Part shown: positions 37,215 through 47,073 of the stretch, one piece after another
Numbering within the stretch: position 1 is the stretch's first letter
Layout of the letters: each line of letters begins with the position of its first letter
Assembly: GCF_028335745.1 (NCBI RefSeq)
Contig: NZ_CP116477.1
Location: 3,472,001 to 3,536,000 of the forward strand
Direction of reading: 5' to 3'
Source of the DNA: Pectobacterium sp. A5351
GTDB lineage: Bacteria; Pseudomonadota; Gammaproteobacteria; Enterobacterales; Enterobacteriaceae
DNA length: 64,000 nucleotides
Notes under the pieces: model-generated
What the model saw: only the letters and a program-made list of their open reading frames with translations
Databases searched by the model: none
What the model was told of the DNA's origin: nothing
Made by a program: the position numbers and the translations under genes

Positions 37215-37289
37215 GGTATTTACAACAGCCGCCGTGATCCGCGGAGCGATGAATGAATGACGTTACTGTCATCACGCACGCCTTTCAGA

Positions 37290-37862
37290 TTACAGTGCCG
37301 TTTCGTGCAGATAGCGTTTTGCCGCGCTGAGGAACCGTTCAGAGAGTTCATCACCTTCAGTTGCCCGGGCCAGTATCAGTGCACCGGTCAGCATAGCCAA
37401 CTGTGCCAACTGTTGGTCTGAAGGCGCATCACCAAGTTCAGCCCTCTGAATGGCGGCAAGTCGTGACGCCATCTTTTTGACGCCCATTTTGTAAGTTTCG
37501 CGTACCGGCTTTTCCGGTGGCTTACGCAGCACATCTGACGCCAGGGCGGTGACCGCACATCCATTGCCCGCACTGTCCCTATGGCTGGATGACAGGTAGT
37601 AATCCACGAGTTCATGAAACGTCGCGATGCCGCTTGCTGAGAACGAAGCACTAGCATCATCAAACGCCCTCTGGCAGGCCAGGGCCTCAAGCTCATCTTT
37701 GGAGTTGAAATGGCCGTAAAATCCGCCGTGCGTGAGGCCAACAGCCGCCATGATGTCATTGACACTAACACCGTCCAACCCACGCTCCCGGAACAGCTCC
37801 GCCGAAGTTTTAATAATGCTGTCACGATTGCGTTCCATCTGCTCTTTAGATACCCGCCCCAT
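37290..37862 (-). CDS. TetR/AcrR-family repressor
   Basis: 190 residues. The N-terminal helix-turn-helix is at about 10-50: RDSIIKTSAELFRERGLDGV, then VNDIMAAVGLTHGGFYGHF. A mostly helical ligand-binding part follows, with ALASDVLRKPPEKPVRETY typical of a TetR subgroup near oxidoreductases. It probably controls the neighbouring aldo-keto reductase, short-chain dehydrogenase and Old Yellow Enzyme genes, two of which are now broken. Confidence 0.88.
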   Translation of the reverse strand: MGRVSKEQMERNRDSIIKTSAELFRERGLDGVSVNDIMAAVGLTHGGFYGHFNSKDELEALACQRAFDDASASFSASGIATFHELVDYYLSSSHRDSAGNGCAVTALASDVLRKPPEKPVRETYKMGVKKMASRLAAIQRAELGDAPSDQQLAQLAMLTGALILARATEGDELSERFLSAAKRYLHETAL

Positions 37863-37928
37863 TGATCCCCCATTCTGAATGAAACAATCCGGGCACCTCA
37901 GTACCCGTGAATACCCATTTACTTATTC

Positions 37929-38247
37929 TCACGCCCGCAGTGGCAGGGTACTGATATATTTTGCGCCAGTTCCCTGCGCTCTGGGAAGGGTTCCCGCGAT
38001 CTGGTGGTGTGGTGTACCGTAATCAATAGTGCTGACATTCTCAAACCTGTAGTTCTTCAGACTGTCCCCCAAGGTAGGTATCTGCCGTATCAATAAAGTT
38101 GCCGCCCGCATTAACGTAGACGCAGAATACCGCTCGTGCCTCCGTTTTTTCTCCCCTCATAGCCCCGGCCGGCACCAAAGTTACCTGTACCCATTGCCAG
38201 TTCTGAGGCGCGAAGCCGGTGTTTCGGACAAGAGTGGTATAACACAT
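37929..38247 (-). pseudogene. Aldo/keto reductase relic with the middle deleted
   Basis: The N-terminal part (38247 to about 38060) reads like an aldo-keto reductase start: MCYTTLVRNTG and ARAVFCVYVNAGGNFIDTADTY, with the family's TAD-Y element. It ends in QSEEL, then in another frame runs into FENVSTIDYGTPHHQIAGTLPR, which resembles an aldo-keto reductase C-terminus. About 220 central codons, including most of the barrel, are gone. Confidence 0.75.
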
Positions 38248-38361
38248 GGCTCATCCCCACCCTACTCGATTAAATTATCATTGACATTTATTATACATGT
38301 CGACCATCATTTAAAAATGACTCAGGATGTAAATTCCATTCTGCAACTGAGGAAAAACGAG

Positions 38362-38505
38362 ATGGCTGAGAACACGTCGGTACTGATAACCGGGGCATCA
38401 ACGAGCAAAGCAGTCTACGCAGACCGCGTTGCCCGCAGAGGACACAATCTGGTGCTGACACTGGCGCGCGTCTCTGCAGCCACATCTTTCTCCCGAACTA
38501 TTTGA
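38362..38505 (+). pseudogene. Short-chain dehydrogenase relic (N-terminus only)
   Basis: The frame starts after a GAGGAAAAACGAG ribosome site: MAENTSVLITGAST, then VYADRVARRGHNLVL. This is the Rossmann start of a short-chain dehydrogenase with the glycine motif damaged (GASTSKAV in place of GASTGIG). It ends after 47 codons, just before the Old Yellow Enzyme gene. Confidence 0.75.
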
Positions 38506-38519
38506 AAAGGAATGCAACG

Positions 38520-39626
38520 ATGTCCGATAACGTATTGTTTTCTCCCTTCACCCTGAAGAGTCTGACGCTGCCGAACCGTATCGTGATGGCTCCCATGACC
38601 CGAGGTATGGCACCGGAAGGTATTCCGGGTCAGCCTAACGCCGATTATTACCGCCGCCGCGCGGAAGGTGAAGCAGGTCTTATTCTGACCGAAGGAACCG
38701 TGATCAACCGCCCTGCATCACGCAATATGCCGGGCATTCCCTTCTTCCATGGTGAGCAAGCGCTCGCGGGCTGGAAACAGGTGGCAGAAGCCGTGCACGC
38801 GGCTGGCGGGCGTATTGGCCCGCAAATCTGGCACACCGGTTCAACGCGCAGCGGGGAATGGGAACCAGATGCACCGGTTGAAAGCCCTTCAGGCCTTGTC
38901 GGTCCGGGTGATGTGCGCGGCGTGGCTATGACAGAAGAAGATATTGCCGATACGGTCGCCGCCTTTGGCCGCGCTGCCGCGGATGCAAAACACCTGGGTT
39001 TTGATGTCGTTGAACTGCACGGCGCGCACGGTTATCTCATTGACCAATTCTTTTGGCAGGGAACCAACCAGCGTACTGACGCCTGGGGCGGAAAAACCAT
39101 CGCCGAACGCTCCCGCTTTGCGGCTGAGATCGTGCGCGCGGTACGCACATCGGTGGGACCAGACTTCCCGCTTATTCTGCGCGTCAGCCAGTGGAAGCAG
39201 CAAGACTACGCGGCGCGTCTGGCAGAAACTCCGCAGGAGATGACGGAGTGGCTTGCACCGCTGGTTGAGGCAGGCGTGGACATTCTGCACTGCTCACAGC
39301 GCCGGTTCTGGGAGCCGGAGTTCCCAGACATTGATGGCAGTGAAGGACTTAACTTTGCCGGCTGGGCAAAAAAACTCACGGGCGCGGCGACTATCAGTGT
39401 GGGGTCGGTAGGATTGTCCGGTGATTTCTTCGGTGCCTTTGGCGGCCAGGGATCCGAAACGGCCGAGCTGGATAACCTGCACGTACGAATGGAGCGTGGG
39501 GAGTTTGACCTGATAGCGATCGGTCGCGTGCTGCTCTCCGACCCACAGTGGGTGCAGAAAGTTCGCTCAGGCCGTACAGACGAGCTGCACGGTTTTCGGG
39601 CAGAAGATCTAGCGGCACTGAAGTAA
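38520..39626 (+). CDS. NADH:flavin oxidoreductase, Old Yellow Enzyme family
   Basis: 368 residues of an FMN-binding TIM barrel. Signatures are LFSPFTLKSLTLPNRIVMAPMTR (start LFSPFTLKSL), the substrate-binding pair in VVELHGAHGYLIDQFFWQGTN and the phosphate-binding FDLIAIGRVLLSDP near the end. It reduces activated alkenes, quinones or nitro compounds with NAD(P)H. An AAAGGAAT ribosome site precedes the ATG at 38520. It lies 15 bp after the broken dehydrogenase and is the only intact enzyme in this TetR-linked cluster. Confidence 0.92.
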   Translation: MSDNVLFSPFTLKSLTLPNRIVMAPMTRGMAPEGIPGQPNADYYRRRAEGEAGLILTEGTVINRPASRNMPGIPFFHGEQALAGWKQVAEAVHAAGGRIGPQIWHTGSTRSGEWEPDAPVESPSGLVGPGDVRGVAMTEEDIADTVAAFGRAAADAKHLGFDVVELHGAHGYLIDQFFWQGTNQRTDAWGGKTIAERSRFAAEIVRAVRTSVGPDFPLILRVSQWKQQDYAARLAETPQEMTEWLAPLVEAGVDILHCSQRRFWEPEFPDIDGSEGLNFAGWAKKLTGAATISVGSVGLSGDFFGAFGGQGSETAELDNLHVRMERGEFDLIAIGRVLLSDPQWVQKVRSGRTDELHGFRAEDLAALK

Positions 39627-40328
39627 GCGACTACAGTCGCAGACTGCATCATTAAGACATGCCGGCTTTGGCCTGGAACCCACCGCTGCGGAGGAAAACT
39701 CGCAGTCGAAAAATCTCGGGTATAAAGCCGGACTTAGCGTAAGACCATGGGTTATTTTTCTTCACCAAAACTACTGTTCACTGGTATTCACCATGGCCTG
39801 AAGGACTATCGAATATCACATGGTTATAACGAACCGACAGACACCGGATCAATATGAAAGCGATAGAAACCCGATGCCACCAGTTGTAAACACTTCCGCG
39901 AGAGAGGGTATTGTTATAGTTTTATGGGGTTTCCAATCAGCCACCGCCGAACCAGATATCACCAACGAAACCACAGCCATGATAATTCCACAGCGTTGCT
40001 GACCCGTTCAGCCAGGCGAATAAATTAAAATACCGGAAATGGGCTCAGATCCGTTTCCGGTATGCAGTACACAAGCATCCTGCCCAAAATGAAATGACTG
40101 ATTGGAATGTATTTCCTATTTACACGCCTGGACATCACCGATAGCGCAATTTTACATCCCGAAAGCACATAATAACATATTGTTATAATTTCAAGTGTAA
40201 ATTAATGTCGATTTTCAAATAGGGGGCTGAAGATAACGCAGTACCCGCTCACGTTCTATCACTAGCGATGACATGAATACCGGAATGTTGAGATTTATTT
40301 TATACAACTAAAAAGAGGTGTGACTGCT
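39627..40328. other. 702-bp gap without a supportable gene
   Basis: A 60-codon frame at 39820-40002 has no recognisable features. The last 200 bp are AT-rich and presumably hold the promoter of the binding-protein gene, with the AGAGGTG ribosome site at 40314-40320. No repeat or RNA was seen. Confidence 0.6.
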
Positions 40329-41111
40329 ATGTTCAGAAAATTATCTATCCTAAAGTTCGTTGTCATTTTTGCTATTTCTCCCTTTGCATTTGCCAAATCG
40401 GACATACTGCGTATTGGTGTCGATTTGACGTTTTCCCCCTTTCAGAGTATGGATAAAAACGGTAATCCATCGGGCTTTGACATAGAAATCACTGATGCCA
40501 TCTGCAAATCAATCAACGCAAAATGCGATTATATCGTCAATACGTTCGATTCTCAGATTTCCGCCCTTCTTGCGAAAAAAATAGATGTGATCGCTCCACT
40601 TGGAGTCACGCGTACGAGAAGGGAATCGATAGATTTCAGTAACTACGTCTTTCACGTCCCCACTAAACTTGTCGCAAGGAAAGAGTCAAACCTTCTTCCC
40701 AATGTGGATCTGCTACGTGGGAAAAAGATCGCAGTACAGAAAGGCACCATTCAGGAAGCCTATGCCAATAAATATTGGCTTCCCGCCGGAGTGATGGTTA
40801 AAAGCTATCGTGATCAGGAAGCTATTTATGAGAGTTTACATTCAGGCAAAGTTGAAGGTGCGTTGTCCCCCTCGGTTGCCATAGAGTTTGGATTTTTACA
40901 AACGCCACAGGGCAAAGATTTTGAGTTAAAAGGCCCAGAGGTCACTGATGCGGATTTATTTAGTCTCGGTTCCGCATACGGTATACGCAAAGACGATACG
41001 AAAACAAAGCAACTCATTAATCAAGGACTGAAAGATATCGTCCAAAAAGGCCTGTATGCAAAAATAAAGAAACGCTATTTTGGTGATATCGATTTAAGTG
41101 TGAAGGAATAA
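40329..41111 (+). CDS. Periplasmic amino-acid-type substrate-binding protein
   Basis: 260 residues. A signal peptide (1-22, ending AFAKS) is followed by the SBP_bac_3 fold: LRIGVDLTFSPFQSMDKNGNPSGFDIEI and later GKKIAVQKGTIQEAY (each a family signature; the first begins LRIGVDLTFSPF). Such proteins bind polar amino acids or opines for ABC import. The ATG at 40329 is chosen over a GTG at 40320 because of ribosome-site spacing. No permease or ATPase gene is adjacent, so it is an orphan that must share a transporter or act as a sensor. Confidence 0.9.
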   Translation: MFRKLSILKFVVIFAISPFAFAKSDILRIGVDLTFSPFQSMDKNGNPSGFDIEITDAICKSINAKCDYIVNTFDSQISALLAKKIDVIAPLGVTRTRRESIDFSNYVFHVPTKLVARKESNLLPNVDLLRGKKIAVQKGTIQEAYANKYWLPAGVMVKSYRDQEAIYESLHSGKVEGALSPSVAIEFGFLQTPQGKDFELKGPEVTDADLFSLGSAYGIRKDDTKTKQLINQGLKDIVQKGLYAKIKKRYFGDIDLSVKE

Positions 41112-41154
41112 TATCAGCTTCAATTCACTCATTCTTTTCATGCTCAGCCTCTCT

Positions 41155-41176
41155 CCCGGTCAACAACAAGACCGGG
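41155..41176 (+). terminator. Candidate terminator after the binding-protein gene
   Basis: CCCGGTC and GACCGGG form a 7-bp stem around AACAACAA, 44 bp after the stop, followed by ATATTTCG. The T-run is poor, so confidence is moderate. Confidence 0.5.
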
Positions 41177-41362
41177 ATATTTCGCCGAGGCAGGCCGCAC
41201 TCCGCCATGCTCCATGTCCTTCAACCGCGTCAGCAACAGAATGTTGATAAAGCATCGGCCCTGTTTCTGTTACCATCGCGCGTTGGAAAACTAGCGATAT
41301 ATATGTGAATATATTCTGCTTAACATCACCGCTTTCACAGTGAACTACACGCAGGAGAAATC

Positions 41363-41989
41363 ATGAGCCTTCACCTCTGGCTGGCTTATACAGGCATCAT
41401 CATCGCCCTGATTGCCATTCCGGGCCCATCCGCCTTAATCAGCATGTCGCACGGTTTACGCTACGGCGCTTCACGCGCAACAGCGACCGTGCTCGGCGGC
41501 GTCAGCGCGGCAATGATTTTGATGTCCTGTTCAGCATTGGGGCTAGGAGCCATCCTCGCGGCGTCAACCACTGCCTTCATGGTATTAAAAATTATTGGTG
41601 CGGTTTATCTCATCTGGCTGGGCATCGCATCATGGCGTTCCAAGGATATGAGTACCGCAGAACAGGACGTGCAGGAAGCCTCGGCTCCAGGCTGGTTTCC
41701 GTTATTCCGCAAAGGCTTTCTGGTTGGGATCAGTAATCCGAAAGATCTACTGTTTTTCGCTGCGCTCTTCCCCAATTTTATCGATACCAACGCCCCGCAT
41801 GCCTTGCAGCTCATCATTCTGGCGGTAACCTGGGCGGTCTTCGATTTCAGCATCATGTTTATCTATGCCTGCACCGGCCGCCGTTTATCGGGTCTTTTCT
41901 CCAACCCACGCCGTATTAAGCTGTTTAACCGCTCGACGGGCGGGATCTTTATTCTGGCAGGCACCACGCTGGCGGCGTCAACACGTTAA
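41363..41989 (+). CDS. LysE/RhtB-family exporter
   Basis: 208 residues with six predicted membrane segments and the LysE-family opening IIIALIAIPGPSALISMSHGLRYG (start IIIALIAIPGPSA). The ISNPKDLLFFAALFPNF motif in the middle is also characteristic. Members export amino acids or their lactones. An AGGAGAA site precedes the ATG. Substrate unknown. Confidence 0.9.
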   Translation: MSLHLWLAYTGIIIALIAIPGPSALISMSHGLRYGASRATATVLGGVSAAMILMSCSALGLGAILAASTTAFMVLKIIGAVYLIWLGIASWRSKDMSTAEQDVQEASAPGWFPLFRKGFLVGISNPKDLLFFAALFPNFIDTNAPHALQLIILAVTWAVFDFSIMFIYACTGRRLSGLFSNPRRIKLFNRSTGGIFILAGTTLAASTR

Positions 41990-42032
41990 TTGACGGGCTC
42001 CTGCTGCTTTCAGGCTGGCAGGAGCTACACCG

Positions 42033-42515
42033 TTACGATGCCGTGACAAAATCAGCAATGCCCTTCTCGTCCATCCGATAGCGAACCCATTCATCCTGCG
42101 GCTTCGCGCCAATGCTTTTATAGAAATCGATCGCGGGTTGGTTCCAGTCCAGCACGCTCCATTCTAGCCGCCCGCACTGCCTTTCCTGCGCCAGACAAGC
42201 CACCTGTTTCAGCAGAGCCTTGCCCGCTCCCGCATTACGATATGCCTGCGCGATGTAGAGATCTTCCAGATAAATGCCGTATTTCCCCAGCCAGGTTGAA
42301 TAGCTCATGAAGAAAATCGCATAGCCGACAGGCTTACCGTCAATCTCGCAAATCAGCGTTTCCGCCGTCGCCTCTTCACCAAATAGTGAGCGCTCAATAT
42401 CCTCAAGCGAGGCCAATACTTCGTGGCGCGCTTTCTCGTACACGGCAAGCTCAATAATTAAATCCAAAATCACATTCGCGTCAGATTTCTGTGCAGGACG
42501 GATGACAATATTCAT
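42033..42515 (-). CDS. GNAT acetyltransferase (diamine/amino acid N-acetyltransferase-like)
   Basis: 160 residues from the ATG at 42515; an upstream in-frame ATG would add a non-family leader. The order VIRPAQKSDANVILDLIIELA, IYLEDLYIAQAYRNAGAGKALL and LDWNQPAIDFYKSIGA matches spermidine/spermine and thialysine acetyltransferases. The acetyl-CoA loop is RNAGAGKALL. It is divergent from the LysR gene. Confidence 0.85.
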   Translation of the reverse strand: MNIVIRPAQKSDANVILDLIIELAVYEKARHEVLASLEDIERSLFGEEATAETLICEIDGKPVGYAIFFMSYSTWLGKYGIYLEDLYIAQAYRNAGAGKALLKQVACLAQERQCGRLEWSVLDWNQPAIDFYKSIGAKPQDEWVRYRMDEKGIADFVTAS

Positions 42516-42620
42516 AAAGCTTCTTTTCTCCGGAACGACTTTCCAGTACCAACAATAATCGAGGCTTGCCATGCTACCGGATTAAAAATACTGTATGAAC
42601 TGCATTTTCTACAGCGACTG

Positions 42621-43553
42621 ATGAACATCATGCATCTGGATTTACGGCGTATCGATTTAAATTTGCTGGTGGTATTTAACAGCGTGTACCAGCATCGATC
42701 CGTCGCCACAGCGGCAAAAGATCTGGCGATGAGCGCATCGGCAGTCAGCCATGCGCTCGCGCGGCTGCGCAATACGTTTTCCGATGAGCTGTTTTTTCGT
42801 GTGGGCAACACCATGCACCCGACCGTCCTGGCGGACGATATCGCGGAGCCGATCGCGGAAAGTCTGGCACTGCTAACGCGAGGTCTGATGCCACGTCCAC
42901 GTTTTAACCCCGCCCACAGTACGGAAAGTTTCACCTTCTCCATCACCGATTACACCGCGTTTTCAGTCTTTCCTACGCTGATGGCGCAAATGGAGAAGCT
43001 GGCACCCCATATCACATTCAATCTGGTCTATTCGCCGCAGAAAGTCGCGATTACGGATTTGCTGGCAGGGAAAATCGATTTTGCTTTAGGGTTCACCGAC
43101 ATGACGCAATCGGAGAACCAGGAAATTGAGGAGATAGACTGGATTGAAGACAGCTATGTCATCATCACCGCCGCGGATTATCCGTCAGGCGAGTCGCTTA
43201 CGCTGGATGATTACCTTGCCGCCCAGCATCTTGTGGTGACGCCGTGGAATGAATCCCGTGGAGTGATTGACTATGCATTGGATCAACTCAATAAGAAACG
43301 CCATGTCGCACTGAAAACGCCATCCATGATGAGCGCACCATTTATCATCGCCGATTCAACGCTGATCATGGTATTACCGCGCAATATCGCGACAATTTTT
43401 GCACAACTCCTACCGTTACGGATCCACCCCCTGCCTTTCACTGTGCCGCCCTATCGTGTGAAGATTTATCATCACCGCCGCAATAGCCGTTCGGAAGCAA
43501 GCCAGTGGATTAAAAACCTGTTACACAGCCTGGTGATACATCCCATTAGCTAG
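42621..43553 (+). CDS. LysR-family transcriptional regulator
   Basis: 310 residues; the start could also be nine bases later. The winged helix-turn-helix is at about 10-70: LNLLVVFNSVYQHRSVATAA then SASAVSHALARLR. A two-lobed effector domain follows. LeuO/NodD-like subgroup traits are seen (DLRRIDLNLL). It is divergent from the acetyltransferase gene and may regulate it. Confidence 0.9.
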   Translation: MNIMHLDLRRIDLNLLVVFNSVYQHRSVATAAKDLAMSASAVSHALARLRNTFSDELFFRVGNTMHPTVLADDIAEPIAESLALLTRGLMPRPRFNPAHSTESFTFSITDYTAFSVFPTLMAQMEKLAPHITFNLVYSPQKVAITDLLAGKIDFALGFTDMTQSENQEIEEIDWIEDSYVIITAADYPSGESLTLDDYLAAQHLVVTPWNESRGVIDYALDQLNKKRHVALKTPSMMSAPFIIADSTLIMVLPRNIATIFAQLLPLRIHPLPFTVPPYRVKIYHHRRNSRSEASQWIKNLLHSLVIHPIS

Positions 43554-43780
43554 CCTGATGCACTGCCATCTCACACAGCTATAGCCACGTTTTCACCCCA
43601 AAATCACCCCAATTACGAGCCGAGAGAAACGCCCGTAGAGAGCTATTTTCCCGATAAAGAGACCCGCAAGATAACTTGTCATACAGATAAAACAACAAAA
43701 AGACCATATTAATCTATTGATATAAAATGGAAATAACTCCGCATATCGTCTGCTTCACGCTATTCCCTCTGTCATTTTTT

Positions 43781-43796
43781 TGTGACCTGTCTAACA
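43781..43796 (+). promoter_or_regulatory. CRP-like site upstream of the xyloside operon
   Basis: TGTGA-CCTGTC-TAACA matches TGTGA-N6-TCACA at nine of ten key bases and lies 115 bp upstream of the transporter start. The rest of the 357-bp gap 43554-43910 shows no gene. Confidence 0.5.
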
Positions 43797-43910
43797 CATA
43801 CCAAGAAACGTAACCTTCTTAATAAAATCCGCAATAGTTAATCCCCACCAAGGGGATAACAATAGCCGCGAGCCTGGCAAGAAGTTCCTCAATCATCTTT
43901 GGAGTTTCCA

Positions 43911-45347
43911 ATGACCAACAATAATAAGCTGAGCGTTGCGGAGAAAATCGGCTTTGGCATGGGCGATGCAGCCTGTGGCATCGTCTACTCTTCCGTAACC
44001 ATGTTTCTTACCTACTTTTATACGGATATCTATGGCATCTCCGCCGCGGCGGTGGGGGTCATGTTCCTGGTGACGCGCGTGCTGGACGCCATCGTTGATC
44101 CTCTAATTGGCATCATTGCAGACCGTACCAAAACCCGCTGGGGTCACTTCCGCCCATGGCTGGTCTGGTTTGCCGTCCCCTACGCCGTGATTGCCGTGCT
44201 GGCCTACACCACGCCAGAGCTGAACGGCACGGGTAAGCTGGTTTATGCCTACATTACCTACACGCTGCTGATGCTGTTTTATACCTTTATCAACATCCCT
44301 TACTGTTCGCTCGGCGGTGTTATCACCAGCGATGAAAAAGACCGAATTTCCGCGCAGTCTTACCGCTTTACCATCTCCTCAATAGCAGGGCTACTGGTGT
44401 CGGTCGGCACGCTGTGGCTGGTCGACTGGATTGGCGGCACCAACAAGCAATTGGGCTATCAGGGCACCATGATGATCATGGGCTGCCTGGCCGTCGTGAT
44501 GCTGTTTTTCTGCTTTTTCACCACAACGGAGCGTATTAACCCCGCGGTGGATAACAATCAGAACGTCTGGGACGATGTCAGAAACCTGCTGAGCAACGAT
44601 CAGTGGCGCATTGTGGCCATCATTACATTCTTTTCCAGCATGGCTGGCGTCATGCGCGGTGCGGCGACGCTGTATTACGCAACCTACCTGATGGTCGGGC
44701 CGGACCAAGGCAGCGCCGCCGGAACGGCAATGAAATCCGCATTTATTACCACCAGCGTCGTCGGCACCATTATTGGTGCAATGATGGCGGGCTACTTTGG
44801 CAAGCGATTCAGTAGCATAAGTCTGTTCAAGAACATCAACCTGCTGCTGGTGTTTGTTGGTGTCATCCTGTTTATGGTGCCGCCACAGTGGCTGGCGGTC
44901 GTCTTCCCGCTCTACTTTTTGATCGGCTTTTTCCACCAGATGTATCAACCGTTCAAATGGAACATGATGGCGAATGCCGCCGATTACGGCGAGTGGAAAA
45001 CAGGCCGCCGCATTACCGGTCTGTCGTTCTCCGGCAACCTGTTCGCGCTGAAATTGGGTATGGCGGTTGCGGGTGCGCTGGTCGGCTTTTCACTCGGCTG
45101 GTTCGGCTATGTCGCCGGTTCCCCCACGCAAACACCGCTCGCCACCGCCGGTATTATCGGCCTACTGAGCATCGGGCCATCGCTCTCCTATCTGGTTCTG
45201 TATTGGCTGGTACGCTTTTACAAGCTGGACGATAAGACGATGGAAAACATTCAGGCTGATTTAGCGAAGCGTCACAGCACGGCTGACCGCGCGCCGGAAA
45301 GCGAACTTCCTGTCGATCAAGGCCTGACGCCAAAAGGCGCAGCCTGA
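43911..45347 (+). CDS. GPH-family sugar:cation symporter, probably for xylosides
   Basis: 478 residues with twelve predicted membrane segments. GPH family marks are DAACGIVYSSVTMFLTYFYTD, RVLDAIVDPLIGIIADRTKTRWGHFRPW (in part: DPLIGIIADRTKTRWG) and ADYGEWKTGRRITGLSFS. It resembles the XynP/YicJ group. The ATG at 43911 follows a TTGGAG ribosome site. It is followed 52 bp later by the GH43 beta-xylosidase gene, so the substrate is likely xylobiose or a similar oligosaccharide (inference). Confidence 0.9.
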   Translation: MTNNNKLSVAEKIGFGMGDAACGIVYSSVTMFLTYFYTDIYGISAAAVGVMFLVTRVLDAIVDPLIGIIADRTKTRWGHFRPWLVWFAVPYAVIAVLAYTTPELNGTGKLVYAYITYTLLMLFYTFINIPYCSLGGVITSDEKDRISAQSYRFTISSIAGLLVSVGTLWLVDWIGGTNKQLGYQGTMMIMGCLAVVMLFFCFFTTTERINPAVDNNQNVWDDVRNLLSNDQWRIVAIITFFSSMAGVMRGAATLYYATYLMVGPDQGSAAGTAMKSAFITTSVVGTIIGAMMAGYFGKRFSSISLFKNINLLLVFVGVILFMVPPQWLAVVFPLYFLIGFFHQMYQPFKWNMMANAADYGEWKTGRRITGLSFSGNLFALKLGMAVAGALVGFSLGWFGYVAGSPTQTPLATAGIIGLLSIGPSLSYLVLYWLVRFYKLDDKTMENIQADLAKRHSTADRAPESELPVDQGLTPKGAA

Positions 45348-45399
45348 TCGCAAGACCTGCGGGTAGCACGCTGCCCGCCTTTACTCTCAGGACGATGAC

Positions 45400-46968
45400 A
45401 TGAGTACAGCACATTCTCCCTGGAACCCAGATTTGGGCAACGGACGTTATAAGAATCCGATTTTATGCGCCGACTATTCCGATCCTGACATCGTGCGCGT
45501 CGGTGACGACTTTTACATGGTGTCGTCCAGCTTTAACCACATGCCCGCGCTACCGATCCTGCATTCTCAGGATCTGGTGAACTGGACGCTGATCAACCAC
45601 GTATTCAGCCGATTCAATCTGCCAGAATACGAACACTTTCAGCCCGGAAAAGGCGTGTGGGCACCCAGCATTCGCTATCATGCCGGAAAATTTTGGGTGT
45701 TTTTCAGCACGCCCGACGACGGGATCTTTATGTCACAGGCTGACGATCCCAGAGGTGAATGGAGTACGCCGCATTGTCTGAAGCAGGCTAAAGGCTGGAT
45801 CGACCCATGCCCGTTCTGGGATGACGACGGCACCGCCTGGTTAATCCACGCTTTTGCCTTCAGCCGTAGCGGTAAGAAACACCTGCTGCAACTGTGCAAA
45901 ATGGCAGAAGATGGTCGTTCCCTGCTTGATGACGGAAGGATCGTGGTCGATGGGCGGGCAACACAGCCAACCATCGAAGGGCCAAAGCTGTATAAGCGTA
46001 ACGGCTGGTATTACATTTTCGCCCCAGCAGGTGGCGTTCCAACCGGTTGGCAAACCGTGCTGCGTGCACGTTCGCTGGAGGGGCCATGGCAGAGCCGGAT
46101 CGTACTGCATCAGGGCAGCACATCGGTTAATGGCCCGCATCAGGGCGGCTGGATCGAATTAGACAACGGTGAAAGCTGGTTTGTACATTTTCAGGATCGC
46201 CATGCTTATGGTCGGGTCGTTCATCTACAACCAATGCGCTGGCAGGATGATTGGCCGCTGATCGGCGAACACCATAATGCGCAGGGAATAGGACAACCCG
46301 TGCTGGAAGCGGATAAACCTCGCGTGAGTGCCTCCGTTAGTGTGCAGCAGCCACCGACTTCCGACGATTTCTCTTCGGCTACGCTGGGGCGGCAGTGGCA
46401 GTGGCAAGCCAATCCCGACGAGCGCTGGCTAGCGCTTACCCATCCGGGGCTTCAGCTGTTCTGTCAGCCCATGCCTACCCGTGAAGGTGAGTCTTCCTGG
46501 TATGACGTGCCTAATCTGCTGATGCAAAAATTTCCGGCTGAGGAATTTGAGTTCACCACGCAGTTGACGCCCGTTCTGGAGCAAGTCGGCGATCGCTGTG
46601 GCCTGATTATTTATGGCGAGCGTTTCGCGTTCCTCGGCATTGAGAAAGGTGCGGAAGGTCTTGAATGGGTCACCGGATTTGGTTGGATGAGCGACGCACA
46701 GCAGTTGGAGCAGCACCAGAGGCATGTGGCGATGTTGCCGGAAACTCAAAACATCACCCTGCGTGTCAGGGTGCGGCAGAACGCAATTTGCCAGTTCGCC
46801 TGGCGGACCAAGAATGGGGAATATACGGTGCTTGACGATAGCTTCGCCGCAGGACCGGGCAAATGGGTAGGCGCCAAAGTGGGGCTGTACGCGCTGACCA
46901 CAGCATCAGGAAACAGCGGGAGTCATGCTCAGGTTAAAGAGGTGAAAGTCACCGCTATCGATCAATAG
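45400..46968 (+). CDS. xynB: Beta-xylosidase / arabinofuranosidase, GH43
   Basis: 522 residues. The five-blade GH43 propeller covers about 15-320: YKNPILCADYSDPDIVRVGDDFYM holds the catalytic base Asp (given here from YKNPILCADYSDPD), GWIDPCPFWDDDG the pKa-modulating Asp, and QPTIEGPKLYKRNGWYY the acid Glu. A C-terminal beta-sandwich (about 330-522) is typical of the subfamily of intracellular xylosidases. No signal peptide, so it works in the cytoplasm on imported xylo-oligosaccharides delivered by the upstream symporter. Confidence 0.93.
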   Translation: MSTAHSPWNPDLGNGRYKNPILCADYSDPDIVRVGDDFYMVSSSFNHMPALPILHSQDLVNWTLINHVFSRFNLPEYEHFQPGKGVWAPSIRYHAGKFWVFFSTPDDGIFMSQADDPRGEWSTPHCLKQAKGWIDPCPFWDDDGTAWLIHAFAFSRSGKKHLLQLCKMAEDGRSLLDDGRIVVDGRATQPTIEGPKLYKRNGWYYIFAPAGGVPTGWQTVLRARSLEGPWQSRIVLHQGSTSVNGPHQGGWIELDNGESWFVHFQDRHAYGRVVHLQPMRWQDDWPLIGEHHNAQGIGQPVLEADKPRVSASVSVQQPPTSDDFSSATLGRQWQWQANPDERWLALTHPGLQLFCQPMPTREGESSWYDVPNLLMQKFPAEEFEFTTQLTPVLEQVGDRCGLIIYGERFAFLGIEKGAEGLEWVTGFGWMSDAQQLEQHQRHVAMLPETQNITLRVRVRQNAICQFAWRTKNGEYTVLDDSFAAGPGKWVGAKVGLYALTTASGNSGSHAQVKEVKVTAIDQ

Positions 46969-47073
46969 CCCGATAGCGGCTATAGGAAAATCACGCGTCA
47001 GGCTGTCAGATCCTCGGTACTGGTATTACGTTTTTCTGGTATCACATTGCTCTGGTATCACATTGTTCCGGTA

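Noticed and set aside
39820..40002. 60-codon frame in the gap after the Old Yellow Enzyme gene
   Set aside because: No ribosome site, no recognisable motif and ordinary non-coding composition.
44391..44948. 185-codon minus-strand frame inside the xyloside symporter gene
   Set aside because: Antisense shadow of a conserved membrane protein, with a composition typical of such frames.
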